NCBI RefSeq assembly: GCF_947492815.1
Contig: NZ_CANLOB010000005.1
Span: forward strand, 124,001-188,000
Direction of reading: 5' to 3'
Length of the DNA stretch: 64,000 nucleotides
Origin: an uncultured Dokdonia sp.
GTDB taxonomy: Bacteria > Bacteroidota > Bacteroidia > Flavobacteriales > Flavobacteriaceae
In this document: positions 25,179-33,364 of the stretch, one piece after another
How the letters are laid out: the number at the start of each line of letters is the position of its first letter
Numbering within the stretch: the first letter of the stretch is position 1
Position numbers and translations under genes: made by a program
The notes under the pieces: model-generated
What the model saw: only the letters and a program-made list of their open reading frames with translations
What the model was told of the DNA's origin: nothing
The model's database searches: none

Positions 25179-26215
25179 CTACTACCAGCACCTGCAGTGC
25201 ATCCATAGCAATGTTGTGAGATTACAATATCGCGATTATTTAGAACTTCTTCGTTATACTCAGAGATATGTTTCACTTTTGAATTGACTTTAAGGCCTAA
25301 CATCTGGTTAAAGTCACAGTCATATAACCATCCATCCCAACTTATAGAGATGGTGTTTGTGCACATCACATTGGCAACGGCCATAGGATTATATGCTTCT
25401 ACCAGTTGATACATATAATCTTCATAATTTTCTGAAGCAATCAAATAGTCTAAGAATCTTGCGATAGGGAGATTGGTAATGGCAAAAAGATTATGGAATT
25501 GAATGCTAAAATCTTCCATTAATGCTTTTTTGAAATCTTTCTCCATACTTGCCTGATCACCAGGTAAAAATGCACCTGATGGATTGTATACAAGATCTAA
25601 GCGTAAATCGCTATCAGGCATTCCGTAACCTACAGCATTTAGCTCTTGCAATGCTTTGATAGATTTATCAAAAACACCATCACCACGTTGTTTGTCCGTT
25701 TTTCCTTTAGTCCAGTGAGGCATAGAAGAAATGACGTGTACATTGTGTTTTTTGAAAAACTCAGGTAAATCGTAATATTTTTTATTGGCTCTTATGATCG
25801 TAAGATTACTACGTACGATAAAATCTTTAATTCCTGCTTTACTTGCTTCTTCTACAAAACGTCTAAAGTGCGGATTCATTTCCGGCGCGCCTCCTGTAAG
25901 GTCTAATGTATGTGCACCTGTATTACGTATTACCTCAAGACATTGCTCCATGGTTTCCCAAGTCATAATTTCTTTTCGGTCTGGTCCTGCATCTACGTGA
26001 CAGTGATCACACACTTGATTACACATATATCCTACATTAATTTGTAAGATTTCTAGTTTTCGAGGACGTAAAGGAAACTGATTTGTTTCTTTTATTTTTT
26101 TTGCAAATGTGGGTAATTCTCCATTTTGGAAAATACCGTTAGAGAGTATTTCTAACTGGCGGTTTGCATCTGCCAATTCGTTTTCGCTCTTTTTAAGTGA
26201 TTTTGTTGCTCCCAT
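25157..26215 (-). CDS. arsS: Radical SAM arsenosugar synthase ArsS
   Basis: 352 residues. The 4Fe-4S/SAM motif is CNQVCDHC (Cys65, 69, 72), followed by GGAPEMN of the SAM-binding region. The C-terminal half has CTNTISISWDGWLYDCDFN and ends with HCYGCTAGAGSSCQG (Cys336, 339, 347), the Cys-rich tail of TIGR04167, once named rSAM/selenodomain protein. ArsS joins the 5'-deoxyadenosyl group to dimethylarsenite, giving the precursor of arsenosugars. Second gene of the operon, 62 bases after the peroxidase-like gene. Confidence 0.93.
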   Translation of the reverse strand: MGATKSLKKSENELADANRQLEILSNGIFQNGELPTFAKKIKETNQFPLRPRKLEILQINVGYMCNQVCDHCHVDAGPDRKEIMTWETMEQCLEVIRNTGAHTLDLTGGAPEMNPHFRRFVEEASKAGIKDFIVRSNLTIIRANKKYYDLPEFFKKHNVHVISSMPHWTKGKTDKQRGDGVFDKSIKALQELNAVGYGMPDSDLRLDLVYNPSGAFLPGDQASMEKDFKKALMEDFSIQFHNLFAITNLPIARFLDYLIASENYEDYMYQLVEAYNPMAVANVMCTNTISISWDGWLYDCDFNQMLGLKVNSKVKHISEYNEEVLNNRDIVISQHCYGCTAGAGSSCQGTVA

Positions 26216-26256
26216 ATATGTTGCCCGCTAAGGCGAGTGTCTTTGTCTTTTTGTAC

Positions 26257-26270
26257 GCTTTCGCGAAAGC
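26257..26270. repeat. Iterated palindrome GCTTTCGCGAAAGC, copy 7
   Basis: Perfect copy in the 62-base gap between arsS and the peroxidase-like gene, seven bases after the latter's stop. Left flank GTAC. Confidence 0.9.
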
Positions 26271-26277
26271 TAATAAT

Positions 26278-26613
26278 TTATCCGTCTAATTTATTTACTT
26301 TATTCATCATCATCACGCCATGTACTAATGTAGCACCACTTTTTATAGCGGCACCTACATGTACAGCTTCCATCATTTCTTCTTTGGTAATTCCTTTTTG
26401 AAGACCATCTTTAGAATAAGCGTCTATACAATACGGACATTGTTCTGTATGAGCTACGGCTAGGGCAATAAGAGATTTTTCACGAGCGGTAAGCGCTCCT
26501 TCTTCAAAGACTTTACCGTAATAATCAAAGAATTTTGTTCCTAATTCTTCGCTCCATTCTGTGATTTTGCCAAACTTTCTAAGGTCTTTTGGGTCGTAAT
26601 ATTGATCTGCCAT
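26278..26613 (-). CDS. Arsenosugar-associated peroxidase-like protein (CMD/AhpD family)
   Basis: 111 residues of the carboxymuconolactone decarboxylase fold, with redox motif TEQCPYCIDAY (Cys59 and Cys62) as in AhpD. The first gene of the arsenosugar operon; this subgroup (TIGR04169, peroxidase-like with rSAM) sometimes carries selenocysteine, but here both positions are cysteine. Likely a cytosolic thiol peroxidase or reductase that keeps arsenic intermediates in the right redox state, which is inference. Confidence 0.88.
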   Translation of the reverse strand: MADQYYDPKDLRKFGKITEWSEELGTKFFDYYGKVFEEGALTAREKSLIALAVAHTEQCPYCIDAYSKDGLQKGITKEEMMEAVHVGAAIKSGATLVHGVMMMNKVNKLDG

Positions 26614-26780
26614 AATATGTTTGATTGCTGTAGGCTAAAGTATAATTAATCGTAATTCTGTCCAATTACTTACGGTAAATTTAAATAAATGGTTTTATTT
26701 AACATTTTTTACTGCTAATGGGTTGATTTTAGGGGTTTGAGAAATTAAAAATAAAAAGAAGTGTAATTTTTCTAAAAAAG

Positions 26781-26814
26781 TTGTTGTTCATATTTAAATA
26801 AGGTTATATATTTG
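26781..26814 (+). promoter_or_regulatory. Bacteroidetes-type promoter of tRNA-Phe
   Basis: TATATTTG (26807-26814) fits the -7 consensus TAnnTTTG, and GTTG/TTG around 26783-26786 lies about 20 bases upstream as the -33 element. The tRNA begins 16 bases after the -7 box. Confidence 0.7.
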
Positions 26815-26829
26815 CACCCGCATTAGCGA

Positions 26830-26902
<73 letters not shown>

Positions 26903-26908
26903 CAGAAA

Positions 26909-26936
26909 AACCCGATCAATTTGATCGGGTTTTTTG
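26909..26936 (+). terminator. Terminator after tRNA-Phe
   Basis: AACCCGATCAA and TTGATCGGGTT form an 11-bp inverted repeat with almost no loop, followed by a T-run. Confidence 0.88.
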
Positions 26937-26992
26937 TTTTTATTACTATTGTTGATTATCAAGTGCTTTTAAGGTTTTTTTATGCTGGATGG

Positions 26993-27508
26993 CTATATTT
27001 TTTTATTGTAATTTTCTAACTCTTCTTCTATCTCATCTTTAAGATCAAGGTCACCAATAGTTTTATTTAGTTCTCTACTTATCCATATTAGAAATACAAT
27101 TACTGGCATTACAATAGGAAGTGAGTACCAGAAAGAAAAATCATCCACATATTTTATTTGATAATTAACAACACCTATCAATTGAAAAAGAAACATAATT
27201 AATGGGACAAGAATGGCCCATTTCCACCAGTCCTTAGAAGTGATAAACCATAGTGTTGTTATAATAACAAAAGTTATTTTAGTAAATAATGCGTGTATGA
27301 AGCTTTGAACATTATTAAACCCTCTGCTTTCAAAAGTGAAAAATGATGTTTCCCACACTTTAGCATTATTAGGAGCGTAGGTGTAGAGGTAAAATAAAAG
27401 AGGTGTGGTTGCAAGAATTATTGCAATCACACCTCCAATAATAAAACGTTTTTTTCTATCCGTTTGGCGGGATTTCGTATGTTGTTTTATCATTTGTTCT
27501 TGTGTCAT
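26993..27508 (-). CDS. Membrane protein of unknown function
   Basis: 171 residues with a basic cytosolic N-terminus (KQHTKSRQTDRKKR), four hydrophobic spans (about 22-42, 66-88, 92-112, 127-145) and an acidic C-terminal tail (DLKDEIEEELEN). No domain recognised. Its start overlaps a possible 41-residue frame (27456-27581) in another frame. Confidence 0.65.
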   Translation of the reverse strand: MTQEQMIKQHTKSRQTDRKKRFIIGGVIAIILATTPLLFYLYTYAPNNAKVWETSFFTFESRGFNNVQSFIHALFTKITFVIITTLWFITSKDWWKWAILVPLIMFLFQLIGVVNYQIKYVDDFSFWYSLPIVMPVIVFLIWISRELNKTIGDLDLKDEIEEELENYNKKI

Positions 27509-27581
27509 TTGGGGATGAGTCTGTAGTTGCGCCTACAAAAACAGCAAGGGCAAATGCAATTGCTAGGATTACTTTTTCCAT
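27456..27581 (-). CDS. Possible small secreted peptide overlapping the membrane gene
   Basis: 41 residues: ATG at 27581, TAG at 27456. MEKVILAIAFALAVFVGATT is a good hydrophobic signal-like segment, then a hydrophilic tail. It overlaps the following membrane gene by 53 bases in another frame, which could mean translational coupling. No family known; it may be chance. Confidence 0.35.
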   Translation of the reverse strand: MEKVILAIAFALAVFVGATTDSSPNDTRTNDKTTYEIPPNG

Positions 27582-27828
27582 AATTTAAGGGATTTTGGTT
27601 TTTATGAAGACAAATGTCTTTGATCCCTCTTTTTTTATGAAAAAATTGCGCCGGTAGTTATTACATGAATTATTTACTTATGTTTACAAACTTACTAAAA
27701 AATGGTTTTGAAAATCATGAAAAATACAAAGTATGTTAATAAGCCCTAATTTATGTTAACAGCCTATTAATTTGCAAAACCTTACAGTCTTTTACAATTC
27801 TGTTAACAAGGTAGTACTTTTCAATTTG

Positions 27829-27836
27829 TATTTTTG
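27829..27836 (+). promoter_or_regulatory. Promoter -7 element of coaX
   Basis: TATTTTTG matches TAnnTTTG, 18 bases before the ATG at 27855. It implies transcription starts around 27842, which excludes the TTG start at 27834. Confidence 0.55.
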
Positions 27837-27854
27837 GCGACATACTTATACCGT

Positions 27855-28580
27855 ATGCAACTTATTATAGATGTAGGAAACACAAGAGTAAAAACTGCTA
27901 TTTTTGATGATGATGTCATGGTCGCAAAAAAAGTGATGGCATTACCTCAATTTGTAGAAAATTTGGGTGGTTTTGTGGCAGCATATCCTGTGAAGAAGGC
28001 AATCATATCTTCCGTAGGACGCTTGTCAAAAGAACAAGCTCGCTCCGTTCAGCTTCGATTTCCTACGTTATTATTATCTCATACTACGTCACTTCCTTTT
28101 ATAAATGATTATGGAACACCTGAAACATTAGGGGTGGATAGGATGGCGCTTGTGGCCGCTTTCGCGAAAGCGTACCCAGGAAAAAATGGATTAATCATAG
28201 ATGCAGGCACTTGTATAACGTATGATTTTATTAATGCCGAAGGTCATTATAAAGGAGGAGCGATATCTCCAGGGATTCGATTGAGATATACTTCATTACA
28301 TAATCTTACGGCAAACCTCCCTTTACTAGAAACACATATGCCAGAGCAAATTGTAGGAGATAGCACAGAGATGGCTATTCATTCTGGAGTTATGGTAGGG
28401 GTAGTTAAAGAAATTGATGGAATAATAGACCAATATAAACGTGATTTTGGGGTTGATACCGTTATTTTAACTGGTGGAGACACAGAAACCTTGTCAAAAC
28501 GATTAAAAAATAGCATCTTTGCGCACTCTAATTTTTTGATGGAGGGCTTAAATTATATATTAAGACGAACGAATGATTAA
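27855..28580 (+). CDS. coaX: Type III pantothenate kinase
   Basis: 241 residues. Phosphorylates pantothenate in the first step of coenzyme A synthesis; type III kinases use the ASKHA fold. IIDVGNTRVKTAIF at the N-terminus binds the phosphate, GVDRMALVAA and IIDAGTCITYDF supply the substrate and second phosphate motifs, and ILTGGD closes the site. I chose the ATG at 27855, downstream of the promoter box. AFAKAYPG in the middle is encoded by the iterated palindrome. Its 3' end overlaps the next gene by 8 bases, starting the conserved flavobacterial run coaX to ppiD. Confidence 0.93.
   Translation: MQLIIDVGNTRVKTAIFDDDVMVAKKVMALPQFVENLGGFVAAYPVKKAIISSVGRLSKEQARSVQLRFPTLLLSHTTSLPFINDYGTPETLGVDRMALVAAFAKAYPGKNGLIIDAGTCITYDFINAEGHYKGGAISPGIRLRYTSLHNLTANLPLLETHMPEQIVGDSTEMAIHSGVMVGVVKEIDGIIDQYKRDFGVDTVILTGGDTETLSKRLKNSIFAHSNFLMEGLNYILRRTND
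28158..28171. repeat. Iterated palindrome GCTTTCGCGAAAGC, copy 8
   Basis: Perfect copy inside coaX, read as AFAKA, with right flank GTACCCAG. Confidence 0.9.
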
Positions 28581-29820
28581 AAAAATAATTATTGCAGTAA
28601 TGCTTGTGATGGCTGGAAATGCCTTTGGACAGGAGGGTGGAACTGCATCTCCTTATTCCTTTTTTGGTATAGGAACACAACAATTTAGAGGGACTTATGA
28701 AAACCGTGCCATGGGTGGTATGGGGATTTATAGTGATAGTTTACACCTTAATTTATTAAATCCTGCTCAATTAGGGCGTTTGCGATTTGTGACATTTACA
28801 GTAGGAGGGAGTCATACTGAAGAAGTACTAAAAGATGGTGTTGCAGAAAGTAATACATCTAAAAGTACTATAGATTATTTGGCATTAAGTTTTCCTGTGT
28901 CTAAAAAGGCTGGAGTTAGTTTTGGATTAGTTCCTTATACATCTGTAGGGTATGATCTTAGTGATAGCGATGAAGAAACTATAAATACATTTTCGGGACG
29001 AGGTGGCGTAAATCGTGTATTTTTGTCTGCAGGATATGAATTAACAAAAGGACTTTATCTAGGTGCGAGCGCCAATTATAACTTTGGTAATATTCAAAAT
29101 GAAACATTACGTACTATAGATGGAGCCGAATTAGGGACTCGTGAACGTAATCGTTCTGATATTTTAGGATTTACTTTTGAATTAGGAGCTCAATATGATG
29201 TTATGGTGACAGATAAGTTAGAACTTCGTAGTTCTGTAAAGTATGTTCCTGCAACAAAGGTTAGATCTGAAAATGAAAGACAAGTTTCTTCTGTTCTATT
29301 TAATAGTTTAGGATTATTACAAGATTTAGATATTGTTGAAGTTCCTGTAGGAGATACTGATTTTGATTTTCCTTCTTCTGTAACATTAGGAGCTGGATTA
29401 GGAGCACCTAATAAATGGTTTTTTGGAGCTGAATATACCACTCAAAAGAATAGTACATTTACTAATAGAGGGTTTGAGATTGATAATGCGCGTTTTGAAG
29501 ATGCTGCCCAATTTAGATTAGGAGGGTTTTATATTCCTAAATATAATTCTGTTTCAAGTTACTTTGAAAGAGTTACTTATAGGGCTGGATTTCGATATGA
29601 AGAGAGTGGTATTGTCATAGATAATGAAGATATAAATGAGTTTGGCATATCTTTTGGAGTTGGATTACCAGCAGGACGAAGATTAAGTAATATTAATTTT
29701 ACTTTTGAATTCGGACAGCGTGGAACAACAAATTCAGGATTGGTTCAAGAAAACTTCTTTAACGCAGGAGTTAGTTTATCTCTCAATGATATTTGGTTTA
29801 TCCAAAGTAAATTTAATTAA
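28573..29820 (+). CDS. Outer membrane beta-barrel protein (FadL/PorV-like)
   Basis: 415 residues with signal peptide ending NAFGQ. The mature protein starts TASPYSFFGIGTQQFRG and has the NRAMGGMGIYSDSLHLNLLNPA segment found in Bacteroidetes outer membrane proteins of the PorV/OmpP1 type, followed by many amphipathic strands. Overlap of 8 bases with coaX and 18-base spacing to the TPR gene show one operon, shared with LPS export gene lptC. A role in envelope biogenesis is plausible but not shown. Confidence 0.8.
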   Translation: MIKKIIIAVMLVMAGNAFGQEGGTASPYSFFGIGTQQFRGTYENRAMGGMGIYSDSLHLNLLNPAQLGRLRFVTFTVGGSHTEEVLKDGVAESNTSKSTIDYLALSFPVSKKAGVSFGLVPYTSVGYDLSDSDEETINTFSGRGGVNRVFLSAGYELTKGLYLGASANYNFGNIQNETLRTIDGAELGTRERNRSDILGFTFELGAQYDVMVTDKLELRSSVKYVPATKVRSENERQVSSVLFNSLGLLQDLDIVEVPVGDTDFDFPSSVTLGAGLGAPNKWFFGAEYTTQKNSTFTNRGFEIDNARFEDAAQFRLGGFYIPKYNSVSSYFERVTYRAGFRYEESGIVIDNEDINEFGISFGVGLPAGRRLSNINFTFEFGQRGTTNSGLVQENFFNAGVSLSLNDIWFIQSKFN

Positions 29821-29838
29821 TAGTACAAAAACTAGATT

Positions 29839-31221
29839 ATGAAAACTAAATTAACTACACTTTTTGCAGCGATCGTATTGATGATGACTGGTACTGCAAA
29901 TTTAAATGCTCAAATAAGCGAGGAGTGTATTACTACAGGTTCGATTTTTGTAGAAGCTGCCAAAGTTAAAAACTATGAAGCTGCAAGACCGTCATTTGAA
30001 AAATTAAGAAAAGATTGTCCTAATTGGTCATTAGCATTATATCAATATGGAGAGCGTTTATTAAAAGCCGACCTTAAAAAAGCGACTGGAGATGCAAAAA
30101 CTGCAGTTGCACAAGATCTTATTTCGTTTTTAAAGCAAAGAGAGCAGTACTTTCCTGCAAAGACTCCTGCTGGAAAGAATGCTTCAAACCAAGCACAGAT
30201 TCTTTTTGATAATAAAATAGGTACGAAAAAATCTCAGTATGATGCATTTAATGCAGCATTTGCAAAAGATGCAGCGTCTATTTCAAGTTCAAAAAGTATT
30301 TATACGAGATTTAAACTAGCTGTAGATTTATTTAAAGCAAACGAATTGCCACTTCAGAATGTTTTTGATCTTTATGATGAAACTCAGGAAAAATTAAATA
30401 AAGAAGCGACAAAACTTGATGGTAAACTACAGAAACTTTTAGATAAGGAAGAATCTGGAACTGCACTTACTGCAAAAGAAGCAAGAAGAAAAAAAGGGTA
30501 TATAACAAACCTAAAAGCGTTTGCTACATTTGGAAGTAGTACAGATGGAGCAATGGGAGAATTAGGTAATTGTGAAAACTTAATTCCATTATACACAAAA
30601 GATTTTGAAGCAAATAAAAATGATGTTGCATGGTTGAAAAAATCAGCAGGACGTCTTGCAGGTAAAGATTGTACCGATTCTGATTTATTTGTTTCCATGG
30701 TAGAGGAGTTACATAGATTAGAACCATCTGCAAGGTCTGCTCAGTATTTAGGGATTCTTGCTCTAAAAAGAGGAGATGAAGCAGAGGCAGAAAAATATTT
30801 TCTTCAGGCAGTGGAGTTAGAAACTGATCCAAAAGAAAAAGCTAAGTCTTTGTTTAGATTAGCTGAGACTGCTAGAAAGAAAGGGAGCTATGGAAAAGCA
30901 AGAGGTCTTTATAATAGAACATTACAGGAAGATCCTACAATGGGTAGATGTTACCTTCGTATAGCTGCAATGTATGCTTCAAGTGCAAATAATTGTGGAG
31001 ACTCTGTATTTAACAAAAGAGCAGTATACTGGTTAGCTGCAAATACAGCAGAGCGTGCTGGTCGTGTGAGCCCATCATTAGCAAAAACAGCAAATGCAAC
31101 AGCGGTTTCTTACAGAGCGAAAGCACCGGATAAGTCAATGATCTTTAACCAAAACATGGGAGGCAAAACAATTTCTATTGGATGTTGGATTAGATCTAGT
31201 GTAAGAGTTCCTAATCTATAA
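29839..31221 (+). CDS. Periplasmic TPR protein
   Basis: 460 residues with a signal peptide ending LNAQ. Tetratricopeptide-like helices occur near 28-70 (AKVKNYEAARPSFEKL) and 290-370 (QYLGILALKRGDEAEAEKYF, ARKKGSYGKARGLYNRTLQE, RCYLRIAAMYASSANNCGD). A Lys-rich central part (about 95-240) may be coiled coil. Its stop overlaps the lptC start by one base. The protein is likely a scaffold for an envelope complex; its partner is not known. Confidence 0.85.
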   Translation: MKTKLTTLFAAIVLMMTGTANLNAQISEECITTGSIFVEAAKVKNYEAARPSFEKLRKDCPNWSLALYQYGERLLKADLKKATGDAKTAVAQDLISFLKQREQYFPAKTPAGKNASNQAQILFDNKIGTKKSQYDAFNAAFAKDAASISSSKSIYTRFKLAVDLFKANELPLQNVFDLYDETQEKLNKEATKLDGKLQKLLDKEESGTALTAKEARRKKGYITNLKAFATFGSSTDGAMGELGNCENLIPLYTKDFEANKNDVAWLKKSAGRLAGKDCTDSDLFVSMVEELHRLEPSARSAQYLGILALKRGDEAEAEKYFLQAVELETDPKEKAKSLFRLAETARKKGSYGKARGLYNRTLQEDPTMGRCYLRIAAMYASSANNCGDSVFNKRAVYWLAANTAERAGRVSPSLAKTANATAVSYRAKAPDKSMIFNQNMGGKTISIGCWIRSSVRVPNL

Positions 31222-31793
31222 TGATTAAAAGAACAACAACATATATATTATACTTAGTCACAGCTTTTGCTGTGACTTTGTGTTTTAGTTGTAAGGGTAA
31301 AGGAGAAGAGATTCGTAAAATGAGAATCAAATCTGATGCAGCTATTGCAGAAGGAACTGGTATTAATCTAAAATATACTGATTCTGGAAAAGTGACCGCA
31401 CATCTTAAAACTCCTTTACTGAAAGATTTTAGTAATGCTGGTTTTCCTTATGAAGAATTTCCAGAAGGAGTAGAAGTGACTTTTATTGATGAAAATGGAG
31501 AGGAAAGTATTATTACTTCAAAATATGCTATACGATACAAGAATACTAATCTTATAGATTTACAACAGGATGTTACTTTATTTACAAGTGATTCAGTAAC
31601 ATTAAATGCACAACAATTGTATTGGGATCAGTCTAATAATTGGATATTTACAGATCAACCCTATACACTTATCACTGCTGATGGATCTCGTAATGACGGA
31701 GATTTATTTGATTCAAACAAAGACTTTACAAATTTTGTATCTTTAAACAACGTAAGTAAACAATACGTAAAAGAAACCACCGAAGAACAATGA
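31221..31793 (+). CDS. lptC: LPS export ABC transporter periplasmic protein LptC
   Basis: 190 residues with a membrane-anchor or lipoprotein N-terminus (VTLCFSCKGKGEE, Cys24). The LptC/OstA-like beta-jellyroll follows: TGINLKYTDSGKVTAHLKTP, PEGVEVTFIDENGEES, NLIDLQQDVTLFTSDSVTLN and LYWDQSNNWIFTD. LptC passes lipopolysaccharide from the LptBFG pump to the LptA bridge. Coupled to the genes on both sides by 1- and 4-base overlaps. Confidence 0.9.
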   Translation: MIKRTTTYILYLVTAFAVTLCFSCKGKGEEIRKMRIKSDAAIAEGTGINLKYTDSGKVTAHLKTPLLKDFSNAGFPYEEFPEGVEVTFIDENGEESIITSKYAIRYKNTNLIDLQQDVTLFTSDSVTLNAQQLYWDQSNNWIFTDQPYTLITADGSRNDGDLFDSNKDFTNFVSLNNVSKQYVKETTEEQ

Positions 31794-31978
31794 TGCGTTA
31801 CGCAAAATTCACAGAATGGATATATGCTATTGTAGCTGTATTAGCAGGTTATGAAACCTTTTCAACATGGAATGAAGATAGAAATAAAGCTTATCTATTT
31901 TTGTTTTTTACTGTAATTAGTCTAGGAATGGTCTTCTTTAGAAGACATTTTAGGAAGAAATTTGAAAAAAGGAAGTAA
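31790..31978 (+). CDS. Small inner membrane protein
   Basis: 62 residues with two hydrophobic helices (about 8-22 and 35-52) and a basic C-terminus (RRHFRKKFEKRK). It overlaps lptC by four bases (ATGA) and precedes the hemolysin family gene by 10, in a conserved flavobacterial gene order. Function unknown. Confidence 0.75.
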   Translation: MMRYAKFTEWIYAIVAVLAGYETFSTWNEDRNKAYLFLFFTVISLGMVFFRRHFRKKFEKRK

Positions 31979-31988
31979 TCCTTAACGA

Positions 31989-33287
31989 ATGGAGTCACTT
32001 GAGAGTAGTTTAGCGGTTATTTGTATTTCGCTCATTCTTTCTGCTTTTTTTTCAGGGATGGAGATTGCCTATATATCGGCAAATAAAATTCATATCGAGA
32101 TAGAGAAAAAGCAAAATGACTTCCTTTCTAAGATTCTAGCCCGTCTTACAAAAAAGCCTTCAAAATTTATAGCAACCATGTTATTGGGTAATAATATTGC
32201 TCTGGTTGTATATGGGTATTATATGGGGGATGTGCTTCAGCATTGGCTTGAAAGTGTGCCTTTCGGCGAAAATTTTCAATGGCTCTCTACCTTTGTCTCG
32301 GAGTTTAGTCTCTTAAGTCAGACTATTATTTCAACTATTGTAATTCTTCTTACAGCAGAATTTTTGCCAAAAGTATTCTTTCAGATATATGCTAATAAGC
32401 TATTGAAGTTTTTTGCTATACCTGCTTATTTCTTTTATGTTTTATTTAGTTTTTTAAGCTCTTTTGTAATTTGGATTTCTGATAGAGTACTTAAATATCT
32501 ATTTAAAACGGATGGAGATGAAGTACAACTGGCTTTTTCTAAAGTAGAACTTGGAAATTATATATCAGAACAAATGGAATCGGTATCTGAGCATGAAGAA
32601 ATAGATACTGAAATCCAAATTTTTCAAAATGCATTAGAATTTTCTGAAGTAAAATCTCGCGAGGTAATGATTCCACGTACAGAGATAATTGCTTTAGAAG
32701 AAAATACGAGTCCTTCGGCACTAACTTCTCTTTTTATAGAATCTGGACTTTCTAAAATACTAGTATATAAAGACACTATAGATGATATTGTAGGGTATGT
32801 ACACTCATTTGCTTTGTTTAAAAAGCCCAAAACGATCAGTAGTGTTTTGATGCCAGTTGTATATGTTCCAGAAACAATGCTTGCAAAAGACGTACTTAAT
32901 GTACTTACAAAAAAGAGAAAGAGTATTGCTGTCGTAATAGATGAGTATGGAGGTACTAGTGGTATGATGACTGTAGAAGATATTATAGAAGAACTCTTTG
33001 GAGAGATTCAAGACGAGCATGATTCTATAGATTTGAAAGAAGAAATTACAAATGATGGTTATTATCACCTGTCAGCTCGCTTAGAAGTAGATTATCTAAA
33101 TGAAACCTATAGATTAAACCTTCCAGAGAGTGAAAATTATGAAACTTTAGGAGGTCTTGTTGTTAGTCATACAGAAGAGATTCCAGAAGAAGGAGAGACA
33201 ATTATTATAGATGATTTACATCTTCATATACTAGAGACTTCTAGTACAAAAATCGAGCTTATTGAGATACGACCTCAAGAAGGTTAA
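31989..33287 (+). CDS. CNNM/CBS-domain transporter (hemolysin C/CorC family)
   Basis: 432 residues. An N-terminal CNNM (DUF21) membrane domain (about 1-195, with FFSGMEIAYISANKIHIE), a CBS pair (REVMIPRTEIIALEENT and AVVIDEYGGTSGMMTVEDIIEELFGEI) and a C-terminal CorC_HlyC domain (DGYYHLSARLEVDYLNE to the end). The family exports or regulates divalent cations such as magnesium; the hemolysin name is historical. In the operon between lptC and ppiD. Confidence 0.92.
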   Translation: MESLESSLAVICISLILSAFFSGMEIAYISANKIHIEIEKKQNDFLSKILARLTKKPSKFIATMLLGNNIALVVYGYYMGDVLQHWLESVPFGENFQWLSTFVSEFSLLSQTIISTIVILLTAEFLPKVFFQIYANKLLKFFAIPAYFFYVLFSFLSSFVIWISDRVLKYLFKTDGDEVQLAFSKVELGNYISEQMESVSEHEEIDTEIQIFQNALEFSEVKSREVMIPRTEIIALEENTSPSALTSLFIESGLSKILVYKDTIDDIVGYVHSFALFKKPKTISSVLMPVVYVPETMLAKDVLNVLTKKRKSIAVVIDEYGGTSGMMTVEDIIEELFGEIQDEHDSIDLKEEITNDGYYHLSARLEVDYLNETYRLNLPESENYETLGGLVVSHTEEIPEEGETIIIDDLHLHILETSSTKIELIEIRPQEG

Positions 33288-33364
33288 ATCCTATCACTTT
33301 TTTGTTTTTTATTTTATAAGAAAATGGTATTTTCGCCCACTATTGTAGAATAAACTATTGACAG

